Below, one piece after another: positions 6,554-12,493 of a stretch of 15,595 nucleotides of DNA (position 1 is the stretch's first letter; each line of letters begins with the position of its first letter). This DNA is from Gaiellales bacterium (GTDB taxonomy: Bacteria; Actinomycetota; Thermoleophilia; Gaiellales; F1-60-MAGs149): assembly GCA_030831375.1 (NCBI GenBank), contig JAURLF010000047.1, positions 1-15,595 on the forward strand, in the 5' to 3' direction. Made by a program: the position numbers and the translations under genes. The notes below the pieces were generated by a model that saw only the letters and a program-made list of their open reading frames with translations, had not been told where the DNA came from and did no database searches.

Positions 6554-7516
6554 GTGATCACCCGCGACCCCGAGATCGCCGCGGCCGCCATCCGCACCGG
6601 CGGGCTGGCCGCCGTGCCCACGGAGACGGTCTACGGCCTCGCCGCGGACGCCGCCAACCCGGACGCGCTACGCCGCCTCTACGCCGTCAAGGGCCGGCCC
6701 GCCGACCACCCGTCGATCGTGCACCTGGCCGACAGCGCGGACGCACCCGGGTGGGCCGCCGCGTGGCCCGCCGAGGCCCAGGCCCTCGCGGACGCGTTCT
6801 GGCCCGGCCCGCTGACGCTCGTCCTGCCGGCCGGGGAGCGGGCGGCGGCCGAGGCGCTCGGCGGCACGGGCACGATCGGCCTGCGCGTGCCCGACCACGC
6901 GCTCGCGCGCGCCGTGATCGCCGCCGCGGGCACCGGCGTCGCCGCCCCGAGCGCGAACCGCTTCGGCCGCGTCAGCCCCACCAACGCGCAGCACGTGGCC
7001 GATGACCTCGGCGCGGACGTCGACGTGATCCTCGATGGCGGCCCCTGCCGGGTCGGCGTCGAGTCGACCATCGTGGACCTGACCGGGCCCGCGCCGCGGA
7101 TCCTGCGTCCCGGGGCCGTCTCGGCGGCGATGGTCGCGGCCGTGCTCGCCCGCGCGCCCGACGGCGCCCCGACGGGCGCGCCGCGCGCGCCGGGAACGCT
7201 CGCCGCCCACTACGCCCCGCGGCTGCCGGTCGTCGTGGCCGACGACGGTGCCCTGTCCGACCTCGGTGCCGGCGACGCCCTGATCGCCCCCGCCCCCGTC
7301 CTGCGCGGGCTCCACCACCCGGGGCCCGTCTTCGACGCCGGCGCCGACGCCGAGGCCTACGCGGCGCGGCTGTACGCGCTTCTGCGCGCCGCGGACGGCT
7401 CGGGCGCTCGGCGGATCGTCGCCGTCCCGCCGCCCGGAGGCGGCGTCGGCGACGCGGTGCGCGACCGCCTGCGGCGCGCCGCGGCCGGCTCCCCCGATGC
7501 GGATGAGAGGACTTGA
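6554..7516 (+). CDS. sua5: L-threonylcarbamoyladenylate synthase, long form (Sua5)
   Basis: This enzyme makes threonylcarbamoyl-AMP from threonine, bicarbonate and ATP for t6A37 modification of ANN-decoding tRNAs. The 320-residue product has the YrdC-type catalytic domain: PTETVYGL at 22-29, KGRP at 46-49, FWPGPLTLVLP at 82-92, APSANRFGRVSPT at 131-143 and VESTIVDL at 169-176. A linker APGTLAAHYAPRLPV (212-226), equivalent to the SPGMKYRHYAP linker, leads to a C-terminal Sua5 domain, making it the long two-domain form. GTG 6554 is the start that gives the expected short N-terminus; no clear Shine-Dalgarno or TANNNT is seen, so this start is less certain. Its last codons (GDADERT region) run through the antisense of the tRNA-Leu 3' end. 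Confidence 0.92.
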   Translation: MITRDPEIAAAAIRTGGLAAVPTETVYGLAADAANPDALRRLYAVKGRPADHPSIVHLADSADAPGWAAAWPAEAQALADAFWPGPLTLVLPAGERAAAEALGGTGTIGLRVPDHALARAVIAAAGTGVAAPSANRFGRVSPTNAQHVADDLGADVDVILDGGPCRVGVESTIVDLTGPAPRILRPGAVSAAMVAAVLARAPDGAPTGAPRAPGTLAAHYAPRLPVVVADDGALSDLGAGDALIAPAPVLRGLHHPGPVFDAGADAEAYAARLYALLRAADGSGARRIVAVPPPGGGVGDAVRDRLRRAAAGSPDADERT

Positions 7517-7581
7517 ACCTCCACGACCTTTCGGCCACACGGACCTGAACCGTGCGCGTCTACCAATTCCGCCACATCCGC
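7498..7581 (-). tRNA. tRNA-Leu (CAG anticodon)
   Basis: On the minus strand a complete 84-base cloverleaf is seen. The acceptor stem GCGGATG pairs with CATCCGC and is followed by discriminator A at 7498. The anticodon stem CACGG/CCGTG encloses the loop TTCAGGT, so the anticodon is CAG (7547-7545), reading CUG leucine codons. The long variable arm GGCC-GAAA-GGTC marks a class II tRNA, and the T arm has TTCAAGT. The 3' CCA is not encoded. The terminal 19 bases lie antisense to the end of sua5. Confidence 0.97.
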
Positions 7582-7591
7582 GCGGACCCGC

Positions 7592-7597
7592 ATCCTA
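7592..7597 (-). promoter_or_regulatory. -10 element of tRNA-Leu
   Basis: TAGGAT on the minus strand ends 10 bases before the tRNA 5' end, so transcription could begin about 3 bases upstream of the mature tRNA. No recognisable -35 is seen. Read-through from the PLP-enzyme gene 41 bases upstream is also possible. Confidence 0.5.
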
Positions 7598-7598
7598 G

Positions 7599-7615
7599 CG
7601 CCCCGCGTCGGGGCG
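7599..7615 (-). terminator. GC-rich stem-loop after the PLP-enzyme gene
   Basis: CGCCCCG and CGGGGCG (7599-7605, 7609-7615) form a 7-bp stem with a 3-base loop, 7 bases after the stop of the PLP-enzyme gene on the minus strand. There is no U-run, so it may be a weak or factor-assisted terminator. It also occupies the region just upstream of the tRNA-Leu -10, so an operator or chance origin cannot be excluded. Confidence 0.35.
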
Positions 7616-7622
7616 GGCGACG

Positions 7623-8861
7623 TCAGCCGAGCTCGCCGAGGGCGTCGACCAGCCGGTCGACCTCGGCTGGCGTCGTGTAGTGCAGGAAGCCGGCGCGGAC
7701 CGCGCCGCCACCCGCTTCGAGGCCGAGCGCCTCGCTCGCCGACAGCGCGTAGAAGTTGCCGTCCCAGACGGCGATCCCCTGCTGCGCGAGACGGCGCGCG
7801 ACCTCGGCCGGCGGGGCCCCTTCGACGCCGAAGGAGAACGTGGCGACGCGCTCGTCGAGCCGTGCGGGGTCCCGCAGGCCGTGCATGACGATGTGGTCCA
7901 TCCCCTCGATGCCGGCGAGGAAGCGCACAGCGAGGGCGTCCTCGTGAGCCCGGATCGCCGCGTAGGCCGCGTCGAGTCGCTCGCGCCGGGTCCCCCCGCC
8001 GCCGAGGGAGGCGAGATAGTCGACCGCGGCGGTCATGCCGGCGATCGCCTCGTGCGACTGCGTGCCGGTCTCGAAGCGGTGCCCGGCGGGCTCCTCCTCG
8101 GCCGGGCGGACGCGGTCGGCCGGCAACGACTGCGCGAGGTCGAGGCGGATCGACGCGATGCCGAGGTGCGGCCCGAACCACTTGTACGGCGAGGTGAACA
8201 GCACGTCGAGGCCCATCGCCTCGCGGTTGAGGCGGCGGTGCGGCGCGTAGTGGACGCCGTCCGCCCAGGTCAGGGCGCCGACGGAGCGCGCGAGGCCGAC
8301 GATGGCGGCCACCGGCGGCACGGTGCCGAGGTGGTTCGAGGCGAGCGTGAAGGCGACGACCCGCGTCCGCGGCGACAGGAGCCCCTCCAGGTGGTGCAGG
8401 TCGAGGGTGCCGTCCGTGCGGTGCAGGCGGGCCTGGTGCACCACGAGGCCGTGGTCCTCGGCCACCCGCAGCCACTGCGCGACGTTGGAATCGTGGTCGA
8501 GCTCGGTCGTGATGATCTCGTCGCCCGGCTCGAAGGTGCGAGCCGCGGCGTGCGCGAGCAGGAACTGCAGCGTGGTCGCGTTCGGGCCGAAGGCGATCTC
8601 CTCCGGCCGCGAGCCGGTGAAGTCCGCGGCCGCGACGCGGGCCTCCGCGATCGCCGCGTCCGCCTCGACCGAGGTGGAGAACGCGCCCCCGCAGTTGGCG
8701 TTCGCGTGCAGGAGGGACTGCGTCATCGCGTCCGCGACGGCGAGCGGCACCTGCGAGCCGCCGGGGCCGTCGAAGTAGGCGAACGGCGCGCCGTCGTGGG
8801 TGCGCGCGAGGGCCGGGAACTGCGTGCGGACCAGGTCCACGTCGAGCACGGGGGCATCCAT
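7623..8861 (-). CDS. PLP-dependent class V aminotransferase, cysteine-desulfurase-like (VC1184-type)
   Basis: A 412-residue fold-type I PLP enzyme. AYFDGPGGSQVP (28-39), HANANCGGAF (52-61) and FGPNATT (91-97) mark the cysteine-desulfurase-like subfamily typified by VC1184. H123 in ELDHDSNV would stack on the cofactor, D201 and H204 (WADGVHYAPH) hold the pyridine ring, and K227 in SPYKWFGPHLG forms the Schiff base. The C-terminal region has VWDGNFYAL where true desulfurases carry a catalytic cysteine loop, so sulfur mobilisation is unlikely and the reaction is unknown. No suf or isc genes are nearby. ATG 8861 is supported by TACGGT ending 6 bases upstream, a leaderless arrangement. It diverges from glpX across 60 bases. 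Confidence 0.88.
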   Translation of the reverse strand: MDAPVLDVDLVRTQFPALARTHDGAPFAYFDGPGGSQVPLAVADAMTQSLLHANANCGGAFSTSVEADAAIAEARVAAADFTGSRPEEIAFGPNATTLQFLLAHAAARTFEPGDEIITTELDHDSNVAQWLRVAEDHGLVVHQARLHRTDGTLDLHHLEGLLSPRTRVVAFTLASNHLGTVPPVAAIVGLARSVGALTWADGVHYAPHRRLNREAMGLDVLFTSPYKWFGPHLGIASIRLDLAQSLPADRVRPAEEEPAGHRFETGTQSHEAIAGMTAAVDYLASLGGGGTRRERLDAAYAAIRAHEDALAVRFLAGIEGMDHIVMHGLRDPARLDERVATFSFGVEGAPPAEVARRLAQQGIAVWDGNFYALSASEALGLEAGGGAVRAGFLHYTTPAEVDRLVDALGELG

Positions 8862-8867
8862 GGCCGT

Positions 8868-8873
8868 ACCGTA
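8868..8873 (-). promoter_or_regulatory. Leaderless-type -10 of the PLP-enzyme gene
   Basis: TACGGT on the minus strand ends 6 bases before ATG 8861; the intervening ACGGCC has no ribosome binding site. Confidence 0.5.
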
Positions 8874-8908
8874 GCGCCAGCCCGCGGCCCGACCTGCGGG
8901 GAAGGCAC

Positions 8909-8914
8909 TACGAT
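8909..8914 (+). promoter_or_regulatory. Leaderless-type -10 of glpX
   Basis: TACGAT ends exactly 7 bases before ATG 8922, the spacing that places the transcription start at or next to the A of the start codon. No Shine-Dalgarno sequence lies between. Confidence 0.55.
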
Positions 8915-8921
8915 CCGGCGC

Positions 8922-9905
8922 ATGCCCGAAGCCCTGCCCCCCTCCCTCGCCCTCGACCTCGTCCGCGTCACGGAGGCCGGCGCGATCGCCGCCGCCCGCT
9001 GGCTCGGCCGCGGCGACAAGAACGCGGCCGACAAGGCCGCCGTGGACGCGATGCGCCAGGCACTCGAGACGTGCCCGATCAGCGGCGTCGTGGTGATCGG
9101 AGAAGGTGAGAAGGACGAGGCGCCGATGCTCTACATCGGCGAGGAGGTCGGCAGCGGCGGCCCTGAGGTCGACATCGCCGTCGACCCGCTCGAGGGCACC
9201 ACGCTGACCGCGAAGGGGCAGCCGAACGCCCTCTCGACGTTCGCGATCGCCCCGCGCGGCACGATGTTCAACCCGGGGCCCGCCGTCTACATGGAGAAGA
9301 TGGCCGGCGGCCCGGCGATCGCGGACCTGCTCGACCTCGACCGGCCGATCGAGGAGCTGCTCGGCGCGATCGCGGACCGCAAGGCCTGCGCCGTGCGCGA
9401 CCTCGGCGTCGTCGTGCTCGACCGCGACCGCCACATGGAGATGATCGGGCGCATGCGCGAGGCCGGCGCGCGCGTCCGGCTGATCCCCGACGGCGACGTC
9501 GCCGGCAGCCTGATGCCGATCCGCGAGGGCACCGGCATCGACCTCCTGTGGGGCGTCGGCGGCACGCCGGAGGGCGTGCTCTCGGCCGCTGCGATTCGCA
9601 GCGTCGGGGGCCGCATCATCGGGCGCCTGTGGCCGCGCACCGACGAGGAGCGCCTCGCGATCGTCGCGGCTGGGCTCGACGTGGAGCGCGTCCTCGACAC
9701 GGACGACCTCGTGGCGTCCGACGACGCCTACTTCGCCGCCACCGGCGTCTCCGACGGCGACCTCGCGCACGGCGTGCGCTTCGGCGAGCGCAGCGTCGAC
9801 ACCCAGACGATCGTGCTGCGCGGCCGCTGCCGCACGCAGCGCGTGGTGTCGTCGACACTCGACGTCGAGGCGAGTGTGCGCCAGATCCCCGGCTCCGGCT
9901 ACTAG
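8922..9905 (+). CDS. glpX: Class II fructose-1,6-bisphosphatase (GlpX)
   Basis: A 327-residue metal-dependent phosphatase that converts fructose-1,6-bisphosphate to fructose-6-phosphate in gluconeogenesis. Family motifs are complete: GRGDKNAADKAAVDAMR (29-45) with metal ligand D32, IGEGEKDEAPMLYIGEEVG (59-77), DPLEGTTL (88-95) with D88, E91 and T93, the AVYMEKM segment near 121-127, LIPDGDVAG (187-195) and GGTPEGVLSAAA (213-224) with E217. This is the main FBPase type in Actinobacteria. ATG 8922 is favoured over the much longer open frame because the motif-bearing protein begins here and a TACGAT hexamer lies 7 bases upstream. Its TAG stop shares CTAG (9902-9905) with the stop of the convergent crcB gene. 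It is apparently monocistronic. Confidence 0.95.
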   Translation: MPEALPPSLALDLVRVTEAGAIAAARWLGRGDKNAADKAAVDAMRQALETCPISGVVVIGEGEKDEAPMLYIGEEVGSGGPEVDIAVDPLEGTTLTAKGQPNALSTFAIAPRGTMFNPGPAVYMEKMAGGPAIADLLDLDRPIEELLGAIADRKACAVRDLGVVVLDRDRHMEMIGRMREAGARVRLIPDGDVAGSLMPIREGTGIDLLWGVGGTPEGVLSAAAIRSVGGRIIGRLWPRTDEERLAIVAAGLDVERVLDTDDLVASDDAYFAATGVSDGDLAHGVRFGERSVDTQTIVLRGRCRTQRVVSSTLDVEASVRQIPGSGY

Positions 9906-10252
9906 CCGAGCGCTCGCGCCGACGCGTAGGCGAGCGCGCCGAGCGTCAGGGGCAGGATGACCAGGAGCAGCGCGGCGCGGGCCCGCCCGGACTGTGCGGC
10001 GGCGTCCACCTCGACCATCCACGTCGAGAAGGTCGTCATCCCGCCGAGGAGGCCGCCGCCGAGCACGAGCAGTGCGGGGTCGTCGCCCCAGCCGGCCACG
10101 AGCCCGAGCAGGGCCGCGCCCGCGACGTTGACGAGCGCCGTCGCGGTCGGCGCCCCACCGGGCAGGCGCCGCTCCCCCGCCTCCGTCAGGACGACACGCA
10201 GGACCGCGCCGACGCCGCCGAGCGGGATCGCGAGGAGCAGCCAGCCGCTCAC
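9902..10252 (-). CDS. crcB: CrcB/Fluc fluoride channel, subunit 2
   Basis: A 116-residue four-helix membrane protein of the Fluc family, which exports fluoride as a dual-topology dimer. Signatures are IPLGGVGAVLR (9-19), TALVNVAGAALLG with pore N42, and GGLLGGMTTFSTW (66-78), the Na+ site and first Phe-box residue F75. The second Phe-box position is W78 rather than Phe. GTG 10252 overlaps the TGA of the upstream crcB gene by GTGA, implying translational coupling and 1:1 synthesis, as expected for a heterodimer. The stop is shared with glpX in CTAG. Confidence 0.93.
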   Translation of the reverse strand: MSGWLLLAIPLGGVGAVLRVVLTEAGERRLPGGAPTATALVNVAGAALLGLVAGWGDDPALLVLGGGLLGGMTTFSTWMVEVDAAAQSGRARAALLLVILPLTLGALAYASARALG

Positions 10253-10647
10253 CGGACCGCCCTCCCGAGCCGACGGCCGAGGGCAGCCAGGGGCAGGCCG
10301 AGGCAGACGGTCGCGGCGAGGTACAGGGCCGCTCCCTTCCACGAGCCGTCCCGCATGAGCTCGACGGCCTCGAGCTGGAGCGCGCTGAAGGTCGTCAGCG
10401 CGCCGCACAGGCCGGGCCCGAGCGCGGACCACAGGCCCCCGCGCAGGCGCCGCGCGTCGACGAGCCGCTCGAACAGGAACCCGAGCACGAGCGCGCCGAC
10501 GAGGTTGACGGCGAGCGTCGCCCACGGCGGCGCCAGCGCGGCGTCGACGCCGAGGCGCAGCGCCGTGCCGGCCATGCCGCCGACGAGGACGAGCACGAGC
10601 GCGTGGCGTCCGGGAGCCGCGTCGGCTGCGTCGCGGATCGCGCTCAC
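10249..10647 (-). CDS. crcB: CrcB/Fluc fluoride channel, subunit 1
   Basis: A 132-residue membrane protein, partner of the adjacent crcB. It has VGGMAGTALRLGVD (22-35), TLAVNLVGALVLGFLFERL with pore N48, and GPGLCGALTTFSAL (77-90) with F87; the second Phe-box residue is L90. It carries a longer hydrophilic N-terminus (about 15 residues) than its partner. Start GTG 10647 lies 6 bases after the PhnD-like stop, and its stop overlaps the next gene by GTGA. No fluoride riboswitch is visible upstream, so expression probably follows the promoter ahead of the run at about 11533. Confidence 0.92.
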   Translation of the reverse strand: MSAIRDAADAAPGRHALVLVLVGGMAGTALRLGVDAALAPPWATLAVNLVGALVLGFLFERLVDARRLRGGLWSALGPGLCGALTTFSALQLEAVELMRDGSWKGAALYLAATVCLGLPLAALGRRLGRAVR

Positions 10648-10653
10648 CGGCCG

Positions 10654-11415
10654 TCAGGGAGTCAACGCCGCTGCGCGCCGGTCGCAGGCGCGCGTGACGT
10701 CGTAGTCGGCGTCCGACACCGGGTCGAGGCGGAGCATCCGTCCGAGCGCGAGCGCCTCGCGGCCGGGCTCGTCCTCATGCAGGACGGCGAGCACGGCGCG
10801 CAAGGTCGCGGCGAGCGCCTCATCCCCCCCGACGAGCACGACGGGCGGCGCGGGCGACGGGCCATACGCGGCGAGCTCCGGCAGGGCGGCGAGGCGCGCG
10901 TCGAGGGCGCGCTCGCCGGCGAGCAGCATCGAGTCGATCGGAGCGGCGTCGGCCTCCTCCGCCAGCAGGAGGTCGAGCGAGGCGCGGTGCGCGCCGGTCA
11001 CGACGACCTCGTCGAAGCGCTCCAGCGGCAGCCCGCTGCCGACGGCCAGCACCCAGCCCGACATCGAGTCGTGGCCGTTGATCGCGAGCGTGGCCCCGCG
11101 GAGGGCGTCGAGCGGCGTGCCGGCGAGGCCGGGCCGGGCCAGCAGCACGCTGCGGTAGCGCGCGCCCGCGGCGGGGTCGAGGGCCGAGACCGGCGCCGCG
11201 AGCGGCTCGACCGCGCGACCGCGGTCGCGCAGGCGCGTGTACGGGAGCCCGCACAGGTAGAGCAGAGCCGGTTCGCCCGCGGCGATCGCGTCGAGCTCGT
11301 CGAGGCCGCAGGCCTGCGTCGCGTCGAGCTCGACGCCGGTGCGGCGCGCGAGCTCGGCGGTCACCGCGGCCTGGTACGGCAGGAGCGCATCGCCGAGGAA
11401 GGCGTGCGACCGCAC
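10654..11415 (-). CDS. PhnD-like (phosphate/phosphonate-type) binding protein without signal peptide
   Basis: A 253-residue protein resembling the PhnD/SsuA/transferrin-like periplasmic-binding family (Phosphonate-bd fold). Supporting segments are LLYLCGLPYTRL (51-62), GARYRSVLLARPGL (84-97), DALRGATLAINGHDSMSG (103-120), matching the family's A-N-P-x-S-x-SG ligand loop, and VVVTGAHRASLDLLLAEEADAAPIDSMLL (137-165). The N-terminus (MRSHAFLGDALLPYQAAV) is not a secretion signal and no ABC permease or ATPase is adjacent, so it may act in the cytosol as a sensor or enzyme, or be part of a transporter encoded elsewhere. GTG 11415 is taken as start, 6 bases after the small basic ORF; no strong ribosome site is seen, so coupling to that ORF is plausible. 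The fluoride channel genes follow 6 bases after its stop. Confidence 0.78.
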   Translation of the reverse strand: MRSHAFLGDALLPYQAAVTAELARRTGVELDATQACGLDELDAIAAGEPALLYLCGLPYTRLRDRGRAVEPLAAPVSALDPAAGARYRSVLLARPGLAGTPLDALRGATLAINGHDSMSGWVLAVGSGLPLERFDEVVVTGAHRASLDLLLAEEADAAPIDSMLLAGERALDARLAALPELAAYGPSPAPPVVLVGGDEALAATLRAVLAVLHEDEPGREALALGRMLRLDPVSDADYDVTRACDRRAAALTP

Positions 11416-11421
11416 GGGTGC

Positions 11422-11505
11422 CTAGCGGCGGCCGCGGCGCGCGCTGCGGCGGCGCAGGGCCTTGCGGACGCGGTGGGCCTTCGGGGCGGGGCGGCGCTTC
11501 TTCAC
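11422..11505 (-). CDS. 27-residue highly basic small protein
   Basis: A short ORF from GTG 11505 to TAG 11422. AAGGAG (11516-11511) sits 5 bases before the start, a near-perfect Shine-Dalgarno, which is the main reason to accept it. The product begins KKRRPAPKAHRVRKALRRR after the start residue, and 15 of its 27 residues are Lys or Arg, with no acidic residue. The pattern KKRR...KxHRxRKxLRRR recalls tiny ribosomal proteins such as actinobacterial bS22 (AURKAIP1/COX24-like), but that is resemblance only. It lies 40 bases after dapA and 6 bases before the PhnD-like gene, whose translation it may open. RNA or ribosome binding is inference; high GC content alone favours Arg-rich reading frames, so the ribosome site is the decisive evidence. 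Confidence 0.6.
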   Translation of the reverse strand: MKKRRPAPKAHRVRKALRRRSARRGRR

Positions 11506-11510
11506 AGGGT

Positions 11511-11538
11511 CTCCTTCGCTCGGGACGCGAGCAGGGTA
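11511..11538 (-). promoter_or_regulatory. Putative promoter and RBS ahead of the small basic ORF
   Basis: In the 40 bases between dapA and the small ORF, TACCCT (11538-11533) fits TANNNT and is followed by AAGGAG (11516-11511), 5 bases before GTG 11505. This would give a leader of about 20 bases and could drive the small ORF, the PhnD-like gene and both crcB genes. Read-through from dapA is the alternative. Confidence 0.4.
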
Positions 11539-11545
11539 GCGGCGC

Positions 11546-12433
11546 TCAGCCGATCAGGCCGCGGGCGGCGAGCTCGGCGCGCACGACCTCGCGCTCGGCG
11601 TCGGTGGCGGCCACGAGCGGTAGCCGCAGGCCGCCGGTCGAGAAGCCGAGCAGCTCCATCGCCGTCTTGACGGGGATCGGGTTGACCGCCACGGACAGCG
11701 CCTCGTAGAGCGACTGCAGCCCGTCGTCGATGCGCCGCGCCTCGGACGCGTCGCCGGCGTCGGCGGCGGCCTGGATGGCGGTCATCTCGACGCCCGCGAC
11801 GTGGCTGGCGACGCAGATGCCGCCGACGCCGCCGAGCAGGGCGAACGGCAGCACGAGGTCGTCGTTGCCGGCATAGAGCGCGAGGCTGCCGGCCTCCACG
11901 ACGCGGCGCGCCTCGTCGAGGTCGGTGACGGCCTGCTTGACCGCGACCACCTGGTCGATCCGGGCGAGCCGCTCGAGGTCCTCGGGCGCGAGGTGCAGCA
12001 CGACGCGCTGCGGGATGTTGTAGAGCACGATCGGCAGGTCGCCGGCCGCATCGGCCATGGCCCGCACGTGCCCCTCGATGCCGGCGATCGGCGGCTTGTT
12101 GTAGTACGGCGTCACGCACAGGAAGCCGGCGACGCCGCGGAAGCGCGCAGCCTGTGCGGTCAGGTGCGCGGAGTGCGCGGTGTCGTTCGAGCCCGTGCCG
12201 GAGATGACGGGGACGCGATCGCCGACCGCGCCGGCGACGGCCTCGGTCAGGGCCAGCTTCTCCTCGTCGGTGAGGGTCGAGGCCTCGCCGGTCGTGCCGT
12301 GGACGACGAGCCCCTCGGAGCCGTGCGCGATCAGGTGCTCGGCGAGGCGCACGGCCTCGTCGAGGTCGATTGAGCCGTCCTCCGAGAACGGCGTGATCAT
12401 CGCGGTCAGTATCCGGCCGAACGGCGCGCCCAT
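11546..12433 (-). CDS. dapA: 4-hydroxy-tetrahydrodipicolinate synthase
   Basis: A 295-residue class I aldolase that condenses pyruvate with aspartate semialdehyde in the diaminopimelate/lysine pathway. GTTGEASTL (46-54) carries the threonine pair of the proton relay; TPYYNKP (108-114) and YNIPQRV (138-144) supply tyrosines and R143; K166 in AVKQAVTD is the Schiff-base lysine. The YNIPQR loop has Gln where Gly is usual (YNVPGR). ATG 12431-12433 is set by GAGGAAGGG 6 bases upstream and agrees with family N-termini (GRILTAMITPFSEDG). It lies 60 bases after dapB, with its own -10, so it can be expressed apart from the pnp-M16-dapB unit. The next step of the pathway, DapB, is encoded immediately upstream. 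Confidence 0.95.
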   Translation of the reverse strand: MGAPFGRILTAMITPFSEDGSIDLDEAVRLAEHLIAHGSEGLVVHGTTGEASTLTDEEKLALTEAVAGAVGDRVPVISGTGSNDTAHSAHLTAQAARFRGVAGFLCVTPYYNKPPIAGIEGHVRAMADAAGDLPIVLYNIPQRVVLHLAPEDLERLARIDQVVAVKQAVTDLDEARRVVEAGSLALYAGNDDLVLPFALLGGVGGICVASHVAGVEMTAIQAAADAGDASEARRIDDGLQSLYEALSVAVNPIPVKTAMELLGFSTGGLRLPLVAATDAEREVVRAELAARGLIG

Positions 12434-12439
12434 CTTGGT

Positions 12440-12473
12440 CCCTTCCTCGGGGTGCGCGGCAGCATAGCCGCGC
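12440..12473 (-). promoter_or_regulatory. dapA promoter with inverted repeat around the -10
   Basis: TATGCT (12466-12461) is the -10, and GAGGAAGGG (12448-12440) is the ribosome site. The -10 is flanked by perfect 7-bp inverted arms, GCGCGGC (12454-12460) and GCCGCGC (12467-12473), so that the hexamer is exactly the spacer. A dimeric protein bound here would occlude the -10. No clear -35 is seen. Confidence 0.55.
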
Positions 12474-12493
12474 CCGTCGCGCGGCGTCCGCGC

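Noticed and set aside
8881..8900. CCCGC-N10-GCGGG inverted repeat between the PLP-enzyme gene and glpX
   Set aside because: Five-base GC-only arms are expected by chance at this composition.
7623..10022. Apparent 799-codon gene extending the PLP enzyme upstream, and a plus-strand counterpart extending glpX upstream
   Set aside because: Each extension is antisense to the other gene, carries no motifs, and runs through the -10 elements at 8868-8914.
10648..11545. Fluoride riboswitch ahead of crcB
   Set aside because: Gaps before the crcB genes are 6 bases or an overlap, and the 40-base gap after dapA lacks room for and any likeness to the crcB motif.
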